DNA from: Pseudomonas psychrophila HA-4
GTDB lineage: Bacteria; Pseudomonadota; Gammaproteobacteria; Pseudomonadales; Pseudomonadaceae
Assembly: GCF_000282975.1 (NCBI RefSeq)
Contig: NZ_ALJC01000018.1
Coordinates: 62,001-126,000, forward strand
Length of the DNA stretch: 64,000 nt
Direction: 5' to 3'
Shown here: positions 62,810 through 64,000 of the stretch, piece by piece
Numbering within the stretch: position 1 is the stretch's first letter
How the letters are laid out: each line of letters starts with the position of its first letter
Notes under the pieces: generated by a model
Databases searched by the model: none
What the model was told of the DNA's origin: nothing
Seen by the model: the letters and a program-made list of their open reading frames with translations, nothing else
Translations under genes and position numbers: made by a program

Positions 62810-63622
62810 ATGTCCGACTACCAGGCTTTTAAGGTTGAGTTAAACGACAGCATCGCCCACGTGATCATCAATCGACCGGAAAAGGTCAATGCGATGAATG
62901 CGGCGTTCTGGACTGAGATCATCGAGATTTTTCAGTGGGTCGACGAAACCGATGCCGTGCGGGTGGTGGTCATCAGCGGTGCAGGCAAGCACTTTTCGGC
63001 AGGCATTGACCTGATGTTACTGGCTTCAGTGGCCAATGAGCTGGGCAAGGATGTCGGACGTAACGCACGTCTGCTGCGGCGCAAAATCTTGCAAATGCAG
63101 GCCTCCTTCAATGCAGTTGATCAGTGCCGAAAGCCGGTTTTGGCGGCGATCCAGGGTTACTGCATTGGCGGTGCCATTGATCTGATCGCAGCCTGTGACA
63201 TGCGCTATGCCGCCGAGGATGCGCAGTTTTCAATCAAGGAAATCGATATGGGCATGGCGGCCGATGTCGGTACTTTGCAACGTTTGCCGCGCATTATTGG
63301 GGATGGCATGCTTCGCGAGCTGGCTTACACCGGACGCATGGTTGCCGCCGAAGAAGCGCGTAGCATTGGCCTGGTCAACCGGGTCTACAGTGATCATGAG
63401 CGCCTGCTGGAAGGGGTTATGGCCATTGCGGGTGAAATTGCCAGCAAATCGCCGATTGCGATCGGTGGTACTAAACAGATGATCAGTTACATGCGCGATC
63501 ATCGCGTTGACGATGGCCTTGAATATGTTGCCACTTGGAATGCGGCCATGCTGCAATCCACTGACATGCGCTTGGCAATGGCGGCGCACATGAGTAAACA
63601 AACGCCTGAATTTAAGGATTGA
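62810..63622 (+). CDS. Delta3,5-delta2,4-dienoyl-CoA isomerase (crotonase family)
   Basis: A 270-residue crotonase-fold protein. The [15 protein letters not shown] and [47 protein letters not shown] blocks (the latter about 110-165) match dienoyl-CoA isomerase ECH1, including both catalytic acids, Asp in GAIDLI and Asp in AADVG. Plain hydratases have Glu at the corresponding sites. It would help degrade unsaturated fatty acids with odd-numbered double bonds. It precedes nudC by about 40 bases. Confidence 0.9.
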   Translation: MSDYQAFKVELNDSIAHVIINRPEKVNAMNAAFWTEIIEIFQWVDETDAVRVVVISGAGKHFSAGIDLMLLASVANELGKDVGRNARLLRRKILQMQASFNAVDQCRKPVLAAIQGYCIGGAIDLIAACDMRYAAEDAQFSIKEIDMGMAADVGTLQRLPRIIGDGMLRELAYTGRMVAAEEARSIGLVNRVYSDHERLLEGVMAIAGEIASKSPIAIGGTKQMISYMRDHRVDDGLEYVATWNAAMLQSTDMRLAMAAHMSKQTPEFKD

Positions 63623-63665
63623 CGCGGTCGCCGCGTCGCACCTCAACTTGACCTGGGATGTTGTG

Positions 63666-64000
63666 ATGACCTCGCGTTGGACTACGGCAGTACTCGATAC
63701 CGATCTTCCTGGTGGCTTGGCAGTGGTACGCGGCTCGGAGGGTTTTTTAGTCGATGACAAGGGTCCGCTGTTTCCCCGCGAATGGCTAAAACGCCAAGAA
63801 CTGCCGGTACTCGCCGAGCACGGCATTGGCCATCTGGACGGCGAGCCGGTGTACCTGCTGGAGCTGGAGGGCACTGCTCAGGTTGAGGGTTGTCATTGGC
63901 AGGGGTTGCGGGCGTTTATGCTGCAAGGCGATCACACCCTGTACAAGGTGTTGGGCTACGCCGCGCAAATTGGCACGTGGGCACGTGAGCATCGTTTCTG
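63666..64000 (+). CDS. nudC: NudC NADH pyrophosphatase / NAD-cap hydrolase, 5' part
   Basis: An open frame from ATG 63666 runs off the window (about 111 codons). It begins [17 protein letters not shown] and has the NudC N-terminal domain features: [34 protein letters not shown], and ends entering the zinc ribbon region (AREHRFC) expected just before the Nudix box. NudC hydrolyses NADH and removes NAD caps from RNA. The Nudix domain itself is not visible, so the call rests on the N-domain and the crotonase neighbour. Confidence 0.75.
   Translation, partial: MTSRWTTAVLDTDLPGGLAVVRGSEGFLVDDKGPLFPREWLKRQELPVLAEHGIGHLDGEPVYLLELEGTAQVEGCHWQGLRAFMLQGDHTLYKVLGYAAQIGTWAREHRF

Overview
This window is chromosomal DNA of a fluorescent-type Pseudomonas. 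The gene set and synteny (phnWX, the liu leucine/isovalerate genes, xthA-tamA-tamB, a pyoverdine maturation and export set, PrrF and CrcZ-family small RNAs, REP-like intergenic repeats) fit the P. fluorescens lineage. I infer the species group from memory of gene order, not from any search. Coding density is high on both strands. I see no rRNA, tRNA, CRISPR array, prophage or transposase gene.

Layout. 1-3.0 kb: 2-aminoethylphosphonate degradation (phnX, phnW) with a divergent LysR regulator. 3.1-6.5 kb: a YebC-family regulator, a leucine-rich-repeat protein kinase and an M14 carboxypeptidase. 6.5-8.2 kb: the iron-responsive sRNA PrrF with its Fur box, a DUF6124 protein, and an S24-type repressor whose catalytic dyad looks destroyed. 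8.2-18 kb: leucine/isovalerate catabolism (liuABCD, an acyl-CoA synthetase, liuE, liuR) with three LiuR-type palindromes. A CrcZ-family sRNA with its own sigma-54 promoter and CbrB-type activator site sits downstream of liuE. 18-31 kb: LysR/acyl-CoA dehydrogenase pair, phosphate-binding/OmpA fusion, xthA, GNAT, tamA-tamB, aldo/keto reductase and LysR.

31-48 kb is the pyoverdine accessory region: a Fur-like wing-helix protein, pvdQ, fpvR, then unrelated small genes (PepSY, GNAT, two DUF2790 paralogues with structured leaders, zapE), then pvdP, opmQ-pvdT-pvdR, fpvI and pvdA. Three exact TAAAT-N16-CGT iron-starvation boxes precede pvdP, pvdRT-opmQ and pvdA, and a Fur-like box precedes fpvI. No peptide synthetase genes are in the window. 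The fpvI/fpvR sigma/anti-sigma pair is split by about 10 kb.

48-52 kb: an mgtA Mg2+ ATPase behind a roughly 450-nt structured leader that contains a 25-codon ORF, then an MgtC-family protein. 52-57 kb: a BvgAS/EvgAS-like phosphorelay followed by a small receiver-like protein lacking the phospho-accepting Asp, then a GNAT enzyme. 57-64 kb: cptA phosphoethanolamine transferase, gnd-zwf-HAD hydrolase operon, a dienoyl-CoA isomerase, and the 5' part of nudC running off the end.

Iron (PrrF, Fur boxes, pvd/fpv genes) and carbon-source control (CrcZ-family sRNA beside a branched-chain amino acid pathway) are the two regulatory themes. The items most worth a second look are the phospho-dead receiver beside the hybrid kinase, the non-cleavable repressor, the covarying DUF2790 leaders, the mgtA leader ORF and the short inverted-repeat element present in two copies.
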